A stretch of DNA of 64,000 nt from Lasiosphaeris hirsuta. Its lineage: Eukaryota > Ascomycota > Sordariomycetes > Sordariales > Lasiosphaeriaceae. Position numbers and translations under genes: made by a program. The stretch is from the NCBI GenBank assembly GCA_030549175.1, contig JAUKUA010000005.1:3782001-3846000 (forward strand), written 5' to 3'. The number at the start of each line of letters is the position of its first letter. Positions within the stretch are counted from its first letter, which is position 1. A model generated the notes under the pieces. That model was not told where the DNA came from and did not search any database. It saw nothing but the letters and a program-made list of their open reading frames with translations. Shown one piece after another: positions 54,341 through 64,000 of this stretch.

Positions 54341-55285
54341 TCACGGCGGGTAGGCCATATTGACCCGTATCTTCGCAGTGGCGTAAATAAAAAGACAGAA
54401 ACAAACTAGGACCAGGCCCGGATTGGTTGTATTCCGCACAGGGGCAGGAGGAGCAGCCAGCGCCTCAGTGCTGGCAACAGATCCAATCTCGTCACGCAGA
54501 GTCTCTCTGGTACGTTCGGACCTAGGCATGTAGAGCGGGACTGGAACGGGATCGATTGTTGCAACCGTGAAATTTTCAAAGTTGCTGCCATCTTCCAGGG
54601 CGTAAAGGGTATTGAGCGCCTCGACATCCGATATCTGTATACCGGTGCTGTCCTCGGGCACGAGGGATGTCATGATGGAGTGCGGGTTGGGGGGCAACAG
54701 CCGAACCGAGGGATTGTAATCCTCATCTTTGGCAGCGTTATCATGGCGAAGACCGAGGATATGGCCGAATTCATGGCGCATGATGTTGGCTAGATGAGTG
54801 TTGCTCACTGACAGAGCGTCTGCGTAGACACGCAGTCTCCGTTTGCGGGGCGCGGAGTCGGGAAAGAACGCTTTCGCATATTTTTGGACGGCCGTTTTGT
54901 GGTAGTTTGGATCGTTTTGCTCGCGTTGCTCGTTTTGCTCTCGGGTTATGTAAGCGATGAAGAAGAGAGGGCGCTCATCATCCCTGGCTACGCGCTGGAA
55001 TTGGATGCCGAATGTCTTCAAGAATCTGTTCCAGTCGCGTACAGCATCTGTGACAGCATCGTCCACCCGTCGAGCCTCGGATTGGGTATCAAAGCTCTCG
55101 TCGAGAAGAGTGAAGGTGATGAGCGAGAAGGGCTTCCACCGGGGGAGGCGCAGGTTTCCGTCATCGCATCGCCGTCCGGCCTGGGCGAGAAGGATTCGTT
55201 CAGAGTTGCCGTCATCTTGTGTGGAGCAACGGAACAGTCGGCCCTTGGTTGGCGTGGGGCATTGGGGGCCATCGACGACGTGCAT
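54341..55285 (-). CDS. Metzincin-type zinc protease with C-terminal membrane span
   Basis: 314 residues from the ATG at 55285; the frame is open a further 44 codons upstream to a TAA but without another ATG, so a 5' exon could be missing. The zinc site HEFGHILGLRH (HExxHxxGxxH) and a following Met-turn NPHSIMTSLV are diagnostic of metzincins (matrixin/M10-like or related fungal zincins). Before it lie an alpha/beta portion (FSLITFTLLDESFDTQSEARRVDDAVTDAVRDWNRFL, PLFFIAYITR). The C terminus ends in a hydrophobic span (about 290-308, LVLVCFCLFIYATAKI). There is no N-terminal signal peptide in this model, which makes it look tail-anchored; the true topology is uncertain. Confidence 0.82.
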   Translation of the reverse strand: MHVVDGPQCPTPTKGRLFRCSTQDDGNSERILLAQAGRRCDDGNLRLPRWKPFSLITFTLLDESFDTQSEARRVDDAVTDAVRDWNRFLKTFGIQFQRVARDDERPLFFIAYITREQNEQREQNDPNYHKTAVQKYAKAFFPDSAPRKRRLRVYADALSVSNTHLANIMRHEFGHILGLRHDNAAKDEDYNPSVRLLPPNPHSIMTSLVPEDSTGIQISDVEALNTLYALEDGSNFENFTVATIDPVPVPLYMPRSERTRETLRDEIGSVASTEALAAPPAPVRNTTNPGLVLVCFCLFIYATAKIRVNMAYPP

Positions 55286-56300
55286 GCTAGCCGACTTTGA
55301 GGGGTTTGACGGATCGAGTTGGTGAGGAACAGGGGTAGACTCGGCTCGATGAGCGACTGGCCGAGTGATACCAGTGGTGGTGCTCTTGCCCTGCTTATTG
55401 CGAACCGGCACGGTCAATTAAAATTGAGCGCGAGCAGAGAGAGCGTGTGGAGTGAAACTTGACCATCGACGCGTGCTGGTGTGCGCAGACGGAATGGGAA
55501 TTAATATAGTGGTAAGTACCCAGGACGGTCCTCCGTACCCGGACCAGGGGAGGTGTCGTTCCATTCGACAGACAATCTCAATGAAGAAGGGGAGGGGCTC
55601 TTCCTCGCAAGCCCCCTGTGGAGGCCACAGGAAGGCACTCTCTCGTGATTAGTACACCTGTCCTGGGGGGTAATGAATGCTAGCGCGGCAGGGGGGGCCG
55701 CTGTTAGAATTTTGACGCAATTTCTGCAGCGCCACAAACAGTGGGCCCTTTGTCACACTAGGATTCATTTCTCCGGGAGAGGATAGGTAGAAGAAATCTG
55801 TAACGTTCGGGCGGGGTTCAAGCCTCAAGTCACAACAAAAGGAAAAGAAGACCGTGAGTAGCCGTATCCCTGTCATGCCCCCTGGCAGGCAGATGAAGAT
55901 TCGAACTAGAACCCGACTCTCTGGTCACCATCCTCTGCTAGGGGCTTCCTTTGCATTTGCAATGAGTGCATCCAGTTGTCAATGAACTAGCTAACTTGCC
56001 CACTTCCCAGAAGCACGGGTGGAGCATCCGTACCGCAATTACCCTACAGATTTGGTGGGTAAGTATAAGCAGATTGATTTTGCAGAACAGGATATTCATC
56101 AATCCAGGTTTCGATCAAGCATTTTATTTTGAGCGCGTAATGAGGTACCATAGAGAATGTCAACAACCTACTGTATACATCCCCAATACCCACCTTTTCC
56201 GCACGCTGCCTTTACTATAACTGTCCACCTCTGACACCTCTCAGGGTGTCGGCCCTGCCACCAGCCTTGTGCTTGCTCACAGCACTGCGACCACGCACTG
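55286..56300. other. Intergenic region
   Basis: Promoter side of the zincin gene and spacer. No gene recognised. Confidence 0.4.
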
Positions 56301-56318
56301 CGATTGCAAGTGGTGGGC

Positions 56319-56958
56319 AAGTGGTGTGCAATTGGCATGTGGGCCTTGCAGTGTTGTGGTTTGTGTGCGTGGCTGTTGACAGGACGACAGTTTGCCTGGA
56401 TCGTACTTTGTGAAGAGGCCGCATCGCCGTACGACAAGGAAGCGTCTTCTGCACACTACATCTCCATACGTAACCCTGAAATAACCCTGAAAACGGCAGA
56501 TTGATTGATTGATTGTTTAACGTCCGGGGTTTTCGCCTCTGGCCCGCGGCCCCCAGGGAGCTAATCGTGGGCTACGGGGGAGCCCTGATCCGGTCGTGGG
56601 CCCGGTCGCAAGCGGTCCTGGTCTCATTGCGGTCTCGGACCGGCCCCCCCTTGGCCCGCCTGGCTCTGGTTATATAACAAGGAGATCCTCCTACCCCGAA
56701 TCCTAGCCCAGAACATGCCCTTTGCCGTTAGAAGGTCCCGCCCGCCCTTCACAACTTACCCATCACAAGAGGTACGTAAAAATCCCGTAGAGAAAAGCCA
56801 CCCCTTAACAGCCAGCAGGGAAGATAGTAGGAAAGCCAGCGCCCTCCTCTTCGCTGAAAACGGCAGAAATGGTACATCCAGGAAACTGCTGCCCTGTCAA
56901 AAGCCCCACACGCAAGCCATACCACTGTAGGGCCCGCATGCCAATTGTCCACCACTTG
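56319..56958. repeat. 87-bp inverted repeat arms around a retroelement 3' end
   Basis: Left arm 56319-56405 (CAAGTGGTGTGCAATTGGCA ... GCCTGGATCGTAC) is matched in reverse complement by 56871-56958 (GGTACATCCAGG ... CCAATTGTCCACCACTTG) with moderate divergence. The next part of the left unit (about 56406-56455) is matched in reverse at about 57513-57565. The space between the arms is filled by the LINE-like 3' fragment. Confidence 0.7.
56501..56860 (-). mobile_element. LINE-like 3' end fragment with (AATC)n tail
   Basis: Reading the minus strand, the element ends GCGAAAACCCCGGACGTTAA followed by (AATC)3. Its body (CGGTCGCAAGCGG, AACAAGGAGATCC, CGTAAAAATCCCGTAGAGAAAAGCC) recurs, diverged, at 10300-10640 and 61975-62160. 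About 0.35 kb only, so 5'-truncated as usual for LINE copies. Confidence 0.6.
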
Positions 56959-57090
56959 TAACCCCGGCCCGCATGCCGATTGTAAGGCCGGCCGCACCGA
57001 TTGCGCACCACTTGTATAAGGCTGGCCAGCGTGCCAATCTCGCGATCCAATTGCCAACCACTTGCCCTGCAATTGCATGCAAAGCCAATT

Positions 57091-57211
57091 GCCCACCACT
57101 TGCATTGCCCTCCACTTGCATTGCCCTCCACTTGCATTGCCTTTCACTTGCATTGCCCACCACTTGCATTGCCCACCACTTGCATTGCCCACCACTTACA
57201 TTGCCCACCAC
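57091..57211. repeat. 16-bp minisatellite, GCCCACCACTTGCATT, about 7.5 copies
   Basis: Copies differ by one to three bases; diverged units extend left to about 56940. The reverse complement of the unit also occurs in the left arm of the inverted repeat (about 56303-56335). A G run follows at 57476-57493. Confidence 0.85.
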
Positions 57212-57599
57212 AGTCACTGAGCGCGATCGGGCCAGGGATGCATATTTACAGTGTTGATGGATCTTTTGTTGCGTGTTTGATGTATTTGAGCGATTTAAAT
57301 CGCTGCAGTAGTGTTGAGTTGGCTGTATTCAATTGACTGCGATTGAGTGCGACCCGCTGCGGCCATGTGTGTGTGGCCTTCACCGCCTTTTTTGCCGACG
57401 GCCGTTGACGGCCTTTGACAGCCTTGACAGGCCTTACCACTTGTGGCTGGAAGGCGGTGAGTGGGGGAAAGGGGGAGGGGGGGGGGGGGGGGGTGGAGAA
57501 TGTATATAGTGTGCAGAAGACGGTTCCTTATAGTGCAGCGATGCGACCTCTTTGTAAATCACAGCAGGTCCCAACACTGATCAGATTTGCTCGCCACCG

Positions 57600-58109
57600 T
57601 GCTTAGCAGGTTTTCAACTGTCTCCACAGCCGAAATGGCTTCGTTCCCATTTGCCCTCGCAATAGTAACCCAGGGTACTCACCTAATCAATACAACTGCT
57701 TAGGTTTTGAGATGTTGCTGCACCCCCTCCCACCGTAACCGGCGTCGACGCAGGTACACACTGTGACACGCTCTTCTTTCATCAAGATGCTGACACCCTC
57801 TCTTGATCTGGCTCATCAAAAATGTTGCAAAGCATTTTATGGCGCTGCATATTTTATGTCTCTAGCTATCTTACGATAGATTCTAGCGACGATGGTGTAA
57901 GGTCTTGGCTGGCATCAAGCAAGCGTATACTCAGTGCCGCGACGGTCGTTCCTTCATGCCGAACAATTGGAGTTGCTTAGGTGTTCACGTTTGGGTCTTC
58001 AGTTTCAAGTTACCGATAGTTGATGGAAATTCTGCTATACTTGACGTGTGCGAGGTAACCGTGCTTGCTGCATGTAATACGCGAAATCATTAGGAAATGT
58101 GGAAGCCGT
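57600..58109. other. Intergenic region
   Basis: 3' side of the four-exon gene. No gene recognised. Confidence 0.4.
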
Positions 58110-60002
58110 TTAGTAACCCCCTCCCAAGAACCGAGATGAACAAGACCCTCCTTGCGGCTGGGTATGGGCAAGGGGATCACTGATGTAACATTCCAGATCG
58201 TTGCAGGTGTGCCAGTGATCGTAGACGTATGAACTCTGGGCCGAGTCGCCCACCCCAGCGGTGAGTGACGTCGGCTGGACTGAAGACGCCGAAGAAGCGG
58301 GGAATGAAGGACCTGGAGATAAACTCATGTTGTCTCGCGGCGATAGCACTTCGCCGGACCACCTCGGTCGCCTTTCCACCGCCGGAGTCACTTCCAAAGT
58401 GCGAGTTCGAGTCCCATCCGAGTTGTTGGAGGTGAACTGCAACGTTGATATGAATTCTGAAAAAACCTCCTCGATCGCCCTGCGGCATGGCCCAGTCAAG
58501 GCTCTCTTGATCCTACTGTCAACACCGCGGAAAGTTCGTCTCGGGATTTCCTCGAGGGCGTGCGTCTTGAAGCTGTGCAGCGTCGGCAAGTCGCACGATG
58601 GGAGGGTGGTAGCAATCTCGTGGTCTATTTCTCCTCATTGATCAGCACCTCAAATTGACGGGATTTTTGAGGTTGCCTTACACGGAGAGGGGATTTGATG
58701 CTCGGGGACATCTGGGAACACGACCTGAAAGACGCCGACCCAGCGCTCGTCGTCCTTGCCCTTCCGAACGCGTTTTCGGAGTTGCTGCTCTTGCTCATAG
58801 GTGATGAAGAGAACCTCGTCTCCCGACGAGGTGCTCAAATCGCAGGGGATGTTCTGCCGGAGGTGGCGATCCAACTGCTGCTTTGTTGGGAACACTTCTT
58901 CGCATCTGGCACAAGCAGAGCCGGGCTGTAGGTGAACCCGATAGATATGTTCCCTTTGAATGGCGTCATTTGTCAGCCCCGCCCTGGTGTGCAATGGTAC
59001 TTGGGGGCGTTTCAACTTACTTCACACGGTGCACTGAATTCCAACCCGGTCCAAGGCATGCCTTGGACAGCTTCTTGCTGTTGGGAAATCTCTTGAAAAA
59101 AACGCAGGCGAGTCCCCCTTTGGAGCAGTTTCCAAGGTCCGACACCGACTCCTTGTTCATGCCCTTGCCGTCATCATCGTCCGCCTCGGAATCATCCTCG
59201 TCGCCATCACCAGCTGGCTGCTGCCGAGAGGTACCGTAGCCGCTCGGATAATGCACATGATTCCACATCTCGGGTGTGAAGCCTGAAGCTGAGGACCCGA
59301 AGCCAGATTTCGATCCCGCGGGACACTGCCGCGCCCCCTGTGGATGCGCCCCCACCGACTGTAGTCTCAACTTGATTCGATCGTCCATCTTTTTCGTCAT
59401 GCATATCAGAACAGAGACGAGTTGAGGGGTCAACGGTGTGTTTGAGGCCAGAAATGTATCGATGAGCGATGACTCCGTACGGCTACTAATATCCGACATT
59501 CTCTCGCTCTCATCAAAGCTGCTTTCTTGACTTCCACGCCGCGATGCTGGAGTGTGAGCCTCAGCTGCCCCAACCGCGCAGCGGACGGCCAGCACCGTGG
59601 CAGGCAGAGCCTTTGATGGGGTAGAGTGTGAGGCGGGGTTCTGTGGATCGGAGACGTCGTGTTGGTACTGCGCAGTTGATACCTGCATCGTTGGGGGCAC
59701 TCGCAGTGCAAAGATGCTCTCATTGTCGGACTCAGACTCCGAGTCGTCATCGCCGGGCGCACGTGTATGCTGAGCGGGTCGAGGTCCAGAGTCTATGAAA
59801 ACCAGAATCAATAACTGTTTCGACTGATTCCATGGGCAAGACCCTTACCGCTGGTTGGGACGTCATTGCGGCGATTGTTCTCACCGGCCATGGCCAAGAT
59901 GGAGCTGTGGTCTTCCTGGGGTGTAGAGGTGATCAGGCCTGGTGGGCTGTGAGACCGACGTTGTTCGGGATCAAGGGGAACCTCGCGCTCTGGCAGATCC
60001 AT
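58110..60002 (-). CDS. Zinc-finger-like protein, 570 residues
   Basis: Four exons: 60002-59849, 59792-59021, 58953-58682 and 58624-58110; all phases fit and every intron is 56-67 bp. The middle of the protein has the module CVFFKRFPNSKKLSKACLGPGWNSVHRVKEHIYRVH ... CARCEEVFPTKQQLDRHLRQNIPC (about 281-350), the fungal version of a C2H2-type pair (C-PFYKR ... CxGPGW ... VHRLKEHLYRxH ... CxxC). It is flanked by long acidic and Ser/Thr-rich disordered regions (GDDDSESESDNES; DGDEDDSEADDDDGK). The last exon (HSFKTHALEEIPRRTFRGVDSRIKRALTGPCRRAIEEVFSEFISTLQF) has a basic helix. Such proteins are common in Sordariomycetes, presumed nuclear, of unproven function. Confidence 0.8.
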
Positions 60003-61174
60003 TTGAACAGAGATCAAGGCGGTGATGGGATCGGTCGGAGGGTTGCGGTCTGGTTTTGAGGAGAGGGCTAAGAATGCCTAGGGGCATCTCAGATAAAATT
60101 GATAGATAGCAGCTTCTTCAAACAAATGTATTTGAGAAGGCAGAGTCACACCAGGAGTCGCCTCTGAAGATCGTGAATGGCCTGTGTTACTCTCGGGCTT
60201 CGGCAGGAGCCTTGGGGGACTCCCCCTTCTCCAATAACAACAGCTCAGACTTTATTTGCGCCTGCATGTTTTTGCGCCTGCAAATGGTCAGCGTTGATGC
60301 GCCTATCAACCCTTCGGTGCTCTTTGGGCCCATCGCCTTTCGCGCAGGCCATTGTGCGCTTGCGCAATAGGCCAAAGTTCAACAGCATGGCAGAAGGTAA
60401 TGCGCAGGGCAGTAATGCGTGGTAACCCCCACACGCGCATGCGCGCTGGGGACTTCTGCAGCCATTGTTGTGTCCACAGAATGCAATCATGAAGACTTCC
60501 GGGTTCCATTGGGGGAAGACTGATCTTGACACGAATAAAGTGAGGCACCATTGAGTTAATGATGATTGAATCCAGGAACCTTCAGCTTCAGCCAAACCAT
60601 TAAACATCCCAGGTACCCCTATTCATGCGTCTTCGTCTCACTAGCCGTTTTTCTTCTCCTGCAACTTGATAAAAATCCCTACCTTCGATTTCCTGTAAGG
60701 GGGGCCATTGTAGGTACCGCATGAGTGGCATCTCTACCTACCTTTAGCGCAGTCGTCGAGTGTGTCTCGGCCTGAGGCTATCCTCCCGCAGCAGCATTCG
60801 ACATGGGAACGTCGATGCCGCTGTTCCGGGAAAAGGCGCCCTGATTGGGGCTCAAATAGTCTATTTCCTAATTTCCTTGTGTTTAGCCCTTTTTGAACCT
60901 CGAATAGCGCCTGTTGCTGGGGAAAGCAATTATGATAAATATAGAATTATCCAAGTAGATAGGTCTCTATAGCCTAGTCTTAAATGTCTTTGATGAATCC
61001 TACATATCTGTTTCATGAAACCCCGAGCCACCTGGCTCGTCCATGTCAGCGCTGGAGCCGACCAGGCATGACACCCTAAACGCCTTCCCCCACAAACAAA
61101 ATGTGCATATGCCAGATTAAGTCCAAGTCTCAAGATATTTCGGCCTGCCCCTCGGCCAGCGCGTCCCTACATAT
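60003..61174. other. Intergenic region
   Basis: Promoter of the zinc-finger gene and 3' flank of the small peptide gene. No other gene recognised. Confidence 0.4.
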
Positions 61175-61383
61175 TCAACAGCTGCCATTGGCGCAACAGG
61201 CGGGACCCTCGCAACTGTTTTCATCGCACACCTGGCTAAATATTAGAAGGCGGACACTTATGATGAAAGAGAGCAAATGGTACTGACGCAGATGCGGCGG
61301 TTGTTGGCCTCTTCTATACTGTGATCGGGTACCGCTACCACCAGGGCAATGCAGAGCGCGGCGATGAGAGGCGTGAGACGCAT
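61175..61383 (-). CDS. Small secreted six-cysteine peptide precursor
   Basis: Two exons, 61383-61288 and 61231-61175, with a 56-bp intron (GTCAGT...CTAAT...TAGCCAG) that joins in phase 0 to give 50 residues. ATG has A at -3. Residues 1-18 (MRLTPLIAALCIALVVAV) are a strong signal peptide. A short spacer PDHSIEEANN ends in a dibasic RR at 29-30, a Kex2-type site. The remaining 20 residues carry all six of the mature part's cysteines in the order C-x-C-x4-C-x4-CC-x4-C, so a compact disulfide-bonded peptide is likely. Too short for ordinary gene calling. No known family recognised. Possible roles are effector, antimicrobial or signalling peptide; none is shown. The main uncertainty is the donor GTCAGT, since other donors would destroy the cysteine frame. 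Confidence 0.6.
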
Positions 61384-61914
61384 TCTATTCAGGATGAAGG
61401 GTTCTGTTTGTTGAGGTAATAGCCGATCGGGGGGTGTATTATGTCAAGTCCAGGATGGACTAGGAGAGGTGTGTCGAGTCCAGGATGGAAGGAGTTTTGC
61501 ATCAGCCAAGATACCTAGGTAGGCTGGGAAAGTGTTGTGGTTATAATGGCTTCCCGATTTCTATATTTGGTCTGTGGTCGTGTATGAGGCCGCTCCTCAG
61601 TGGCTGCGGTCGGGTCGTGGATGCGCGACCCCAGGGCGGGCCACTTGCAAGCCGGGGATCTCGCATCGCGCGTGCGTCTCGATACACTTTGATGTGCCCA
61701 ACCAAGACTACATGAAACGGGTCGCAGTTGCTAAAATCCAAGATTTTGTAACTGTTCGAACATGGTTGGTTCTTTCATTGGGCTCAAACTTGGCGTTGTC
61801 AAACCCGCGGTCGTGCAGGAGCCGCCAGCAACGCGTCTATTGCCAGCCTTTCAAATTAAGCGCCGGCTGACATGCATGGCTATCCGTGAAATCCCTTTCA
61901 TTTTTATTGTCGTC
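61384..61914. other. Upstream region of the six-cysteine peptide gene
   Basis: Contains a direct repeat TCRAGTCCAGGATGGA at about 61444-61459 and 61475-61490, about 60-110 bp before the start codon; a possible regulatory duplication. No gene recognised. Confidence 0.4.
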
Positions 61915-62830
61915 GATTGATTGATTGATTGATGGTGATGATGATGATGATTGGCTTAACGTCTAGGGTTTTCGCAGGTGGCGACTGGGACGCGCCGGGC
62001 CGGAAGGGCCTAGCGATGGCTGTTGACTAAGGAGATCCGCCTCCCGAAATCTAGGCCCATAACATACCCCGTTTGCCGTTTGAGGGCCTTACCTGCCCTT
62101 ACAACTCTCCTACCGTGCTAAGGTATATAAAAACTCTGTAGAGCAAAGCTAACCTACCTTTAACTACCTGAGGAATCTATCTCTTCCCTCTCCTCGTTCA
62201 GCTCGCATACCTATCCCTATGTCATTTATTCGTCGATTTACAGGATATTTTCTTCTCCTAGTATACCCCGGTATTTTCTTCATAAGGTAATTCTTCCTAT
62301 CAATACCTTATATAGAGCGAGTATTTTCTTATTTCGGTATGTAAACTGTCACAACAAGCCTCCCCTTAGTAAGGTCGGTAGGGCTCCTAAGTTAAGTAGA
62401 TACTCAAAGATATACCTGGTTTCTTATTTAGTCCCGTAAGCGTAGGCTCCTTAGGTTACCGGATCCTATCTGAACCTCTCGTAGTAGGACTTAAAATATC
62501 CGTGCCTTATCCATTCTATCAGAAGTATAGTTAGTTACTTCCTAGGAGCCTAAGCTCTAGTAGGTTTTTAGTCGGTTAGCTTCTTACTACTCTTCGCTAG
62601 CCTTAGCGAGGTTCTATTTACCCAATAGCCCCCTTACCGAGTCCTAGTAGCTTCTTAGGTATTCAAGGGTCTCGGCCCTTTGGGTTTATTCTAATCTCTA
62701 TTTTACATATACTTTATGAGGTAGACCCTCTACGCATTACCTATGTACGTTAGTATATACCGTAGACTATGCCTAAGATCTTTGATCCATCTTTCTACCT
62801 CTCGGCCTCCGCCGGTATTAGTGGGTTAGG
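61915..62830 (-). mobile_element. LINE-like 3' end with (AATC)n/(ATC)n tail, RIP-degraded body
   Basis: On the minus strand the end reads GCGAAAACCCTAGACGTTAA, then an (ATC)n/(AATC)n tail; on the + strand this is GATTGATTGATTGATTGATGG at 61915 onward. The adjoining body shares AAGGAGATCC, CCGTTTGCCGTTTGAGG and TATATAAAAACTCTGTAGAG-type blocks with the copies near 10.3 and 56.6 kb. From about 62170 the sequence is TA-rich and closed in all frames. Right border approximate. Confidence 0.55.
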
Positions 62831-62848
62831 CTCTGGCGCCATGTACGG

Positions 62849-63664
62849 CTAATCGTTCACTGTGTAAGCCGCTGGACGGACAAGTCGATACATCCCAACC
62901 CACAGGGAGCTCATACATCTTGACTTCGTCCGTCTTCGTCCGTTTGTCAAAGCAAAGCAGATGAAGATGAATATGACGTCCAAGGCTGCCAAGGGCAGGG
63001 CCCACAGCCGGAAGGACTTGAGAGTTCGCCCGACGTCAGCAAGCGTCGCGCCCAGGCTAACGAAGGATGCGAAAATGGAGAGGATAGGCATGGCGGCGGC
63101 GCCGCGGGCGCTCGACGCATAGGTGGAGCTGTCGCCGACAAGGTAGTGTGCGAGCGTGGTGTTTCCGTACGCGTCGTTCTAGTTTTCGCTCACAGACTGG
63201 GCACCCGAATTCTCCGGACCATGATCAAGGAACTCATTGAGGAGATACTGCGTCGAGAAGAGCGGGGGGAAGCCGTACCGGCATGACGACCTGGCTTGTC
63301 CCTCGTTCTGAAAGCAGATGCCTTACCACAAGGGAATTAGAGCTTGATTAATTTGGAAGATTGTTAATTGTCGCTCATGATTCGTAGTGAAAAACCGACG
63401 TACCTGAGCATCCCAGAGCCAGAGACTCGGTAGGCTCTGATGGAGATAGTATTCGATTGGATTCTGTGCCAAGTATGGTATCGTGTTGGCCACGATTGTT
63501 ACATTGACCCTATATATATAGAACCGCGCCGTTGGGATGGAAGCGCAGCCAAACGCTATTGCGAAGGAGCAGATGAGTGAACCTTGAAGTCGGCTAATCA
63601 ATATATCATTATTTCCGATCCCAGAATGCGAAAAAACGCACATGTATAGATAACAGTAAACCAT
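62849..63664 (-). pseudogene. Membrane-protein gene with one in-frame TAG
   Basis: Likely exons 63664-63405 or -63404 and 63307-62849; the GTACGT intron ends TTTCAG and joins LWLWDAQ to NEGQARSSCRYGFPPLFSTQYLLNEF in phase. Exon 2 reads through ...GAQSVSEN, then a TAG at 63181-63179, then NDAYGNTTLAHYLVGDSSTYASSARGAAAMPILSIFASFVSLGATLADV and LPLAALDVIFIFICFAL, two membrane spans near the C terminus. Another hydrophobic stretch in exon 1 (SLICSFAIAFGCASI) precedes a loop. The topology recalls four-span fungal cortex proteins, but I do not recognise the family. TAG would be CAG before one RIP-type change. The N-terminal start is uncertain. Confidence 0.5.
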
Positions 63665-64000
63665 GACCACTGGAACGAGCGCTGCTTAATAAGTGCGCAG
63701 ATTTTTGAAATTGTAGACATGATTTCAGACTAAGCAGGAAAGGTAGTGATAGTTTATCGAGGTATCGGAGAGGTAGCTTGGATGTAATCCGGCTACCGCT
63801 TCCGTGCTGGGCGTTACTTGTTGTCGTTTATAACCATCCGTCCAAAGCCAATACGGTTGCCAAGGCTACCAATTGCGCTGCTAGGCTCTCATGACCCTCG
63901 CTTTATCTCCTGGATCCTGTGGGGGTTGGCCCTGGAAACCTGGTGGAATGCCTAGGCTGATGAGTAGAGGAAGGTTTGCGGATCACGCTGACTGAACGCC
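63665..64000. other. Terminal stretch of the window
   Basis: Upstream of the interrupted membrane-protein gene. No gene recognised before the window ends. Confidence 0.35.

Overview
The window looks like nuclear DNA of a filamentous ascomycete, most likely a sordariomycete. The coding exons are GC-rich. Introns are short (about 56-93 bp), start GTRNGN and carry CTAAC/CTGAC-type branch sites. The gene set is typical of that class: a PREG-type cyclin, a 736-residue large-subunit catalase of the CAT-1 type, a HET-domain protein and a NACHT/NB-ARC-type gene remnant. Several transposon remnants are TA-rich and full of TAG/TAA stops, as expected from RIP (C-to-T mutation of repeats, mainly at CpA). 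No tRNA or rRNA gene was found. All gene models are read from sequence alone and intron borders are inferred.

Layout. 0-7 kb is a conserved block on the + strand: the end of a thiamine-diphosphate enzyme, the PREG-like cyclin and an Xaa-Pro aminopeptidase. 7.5-12.5 kb is accessory: a small ORF cut by one TAG, then a decayed non-LTR retroelement region and microsatellites. 12.8-14.2 kb is a SET-domain gene with a signal peptide (- strand). 15-24.5 kb is a turnover zone: a decayed AsaB/CmcJ-like gene, a truncated NLR pseudogene, a 62-bp tandem duplication, an intact HET gene and a four-pass membrane-protein gene, a fragment of which recurs on the other side of the HET gene. 26.8-27.5 kb is a truncated PIF/Harbinger transposase. 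28.5-34.3 kb holds an MDR oxidoreductase, a secreted M28 aminopeptidase and an unusual tandem Cys/His-module protein. 36.7-45.2 kb holds an intracellular trypsin-fold protease, catalase, an unknown gene and an M20 amidohydrolase. 45.5-52.4 kb is an F-box stub, a TAG-interrupted gene, a RIP-degraded Tc1/mariner element and a LINE-like element. 53-60 kb has a zinc-finger-like protein, a tail-anchored-looking zincin, a repeat-rich patch and a four-exon zinc-finger protein. 61-64 kb has a tiny two-exon gene for a secreted six-cysteine peptide, another retroelement 3' end and a TAG-interrupted membrane-protein gene.

How the parts relate. The HET gene, NLR remnant and flanking membrane-protein gene with its fragment look like a recombining self/non-self recognition locus; this is inference from domain content and neighbourhood. 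The catalase has a perfect TGACGTCA site just upstream of its TATA box, consistent with ATF/CREB stress control. The 50-residue secreted peptide precursor, with a dibasic cleavage site and six cysteines in the last 20 residues, is the most novel-looking coding feature.
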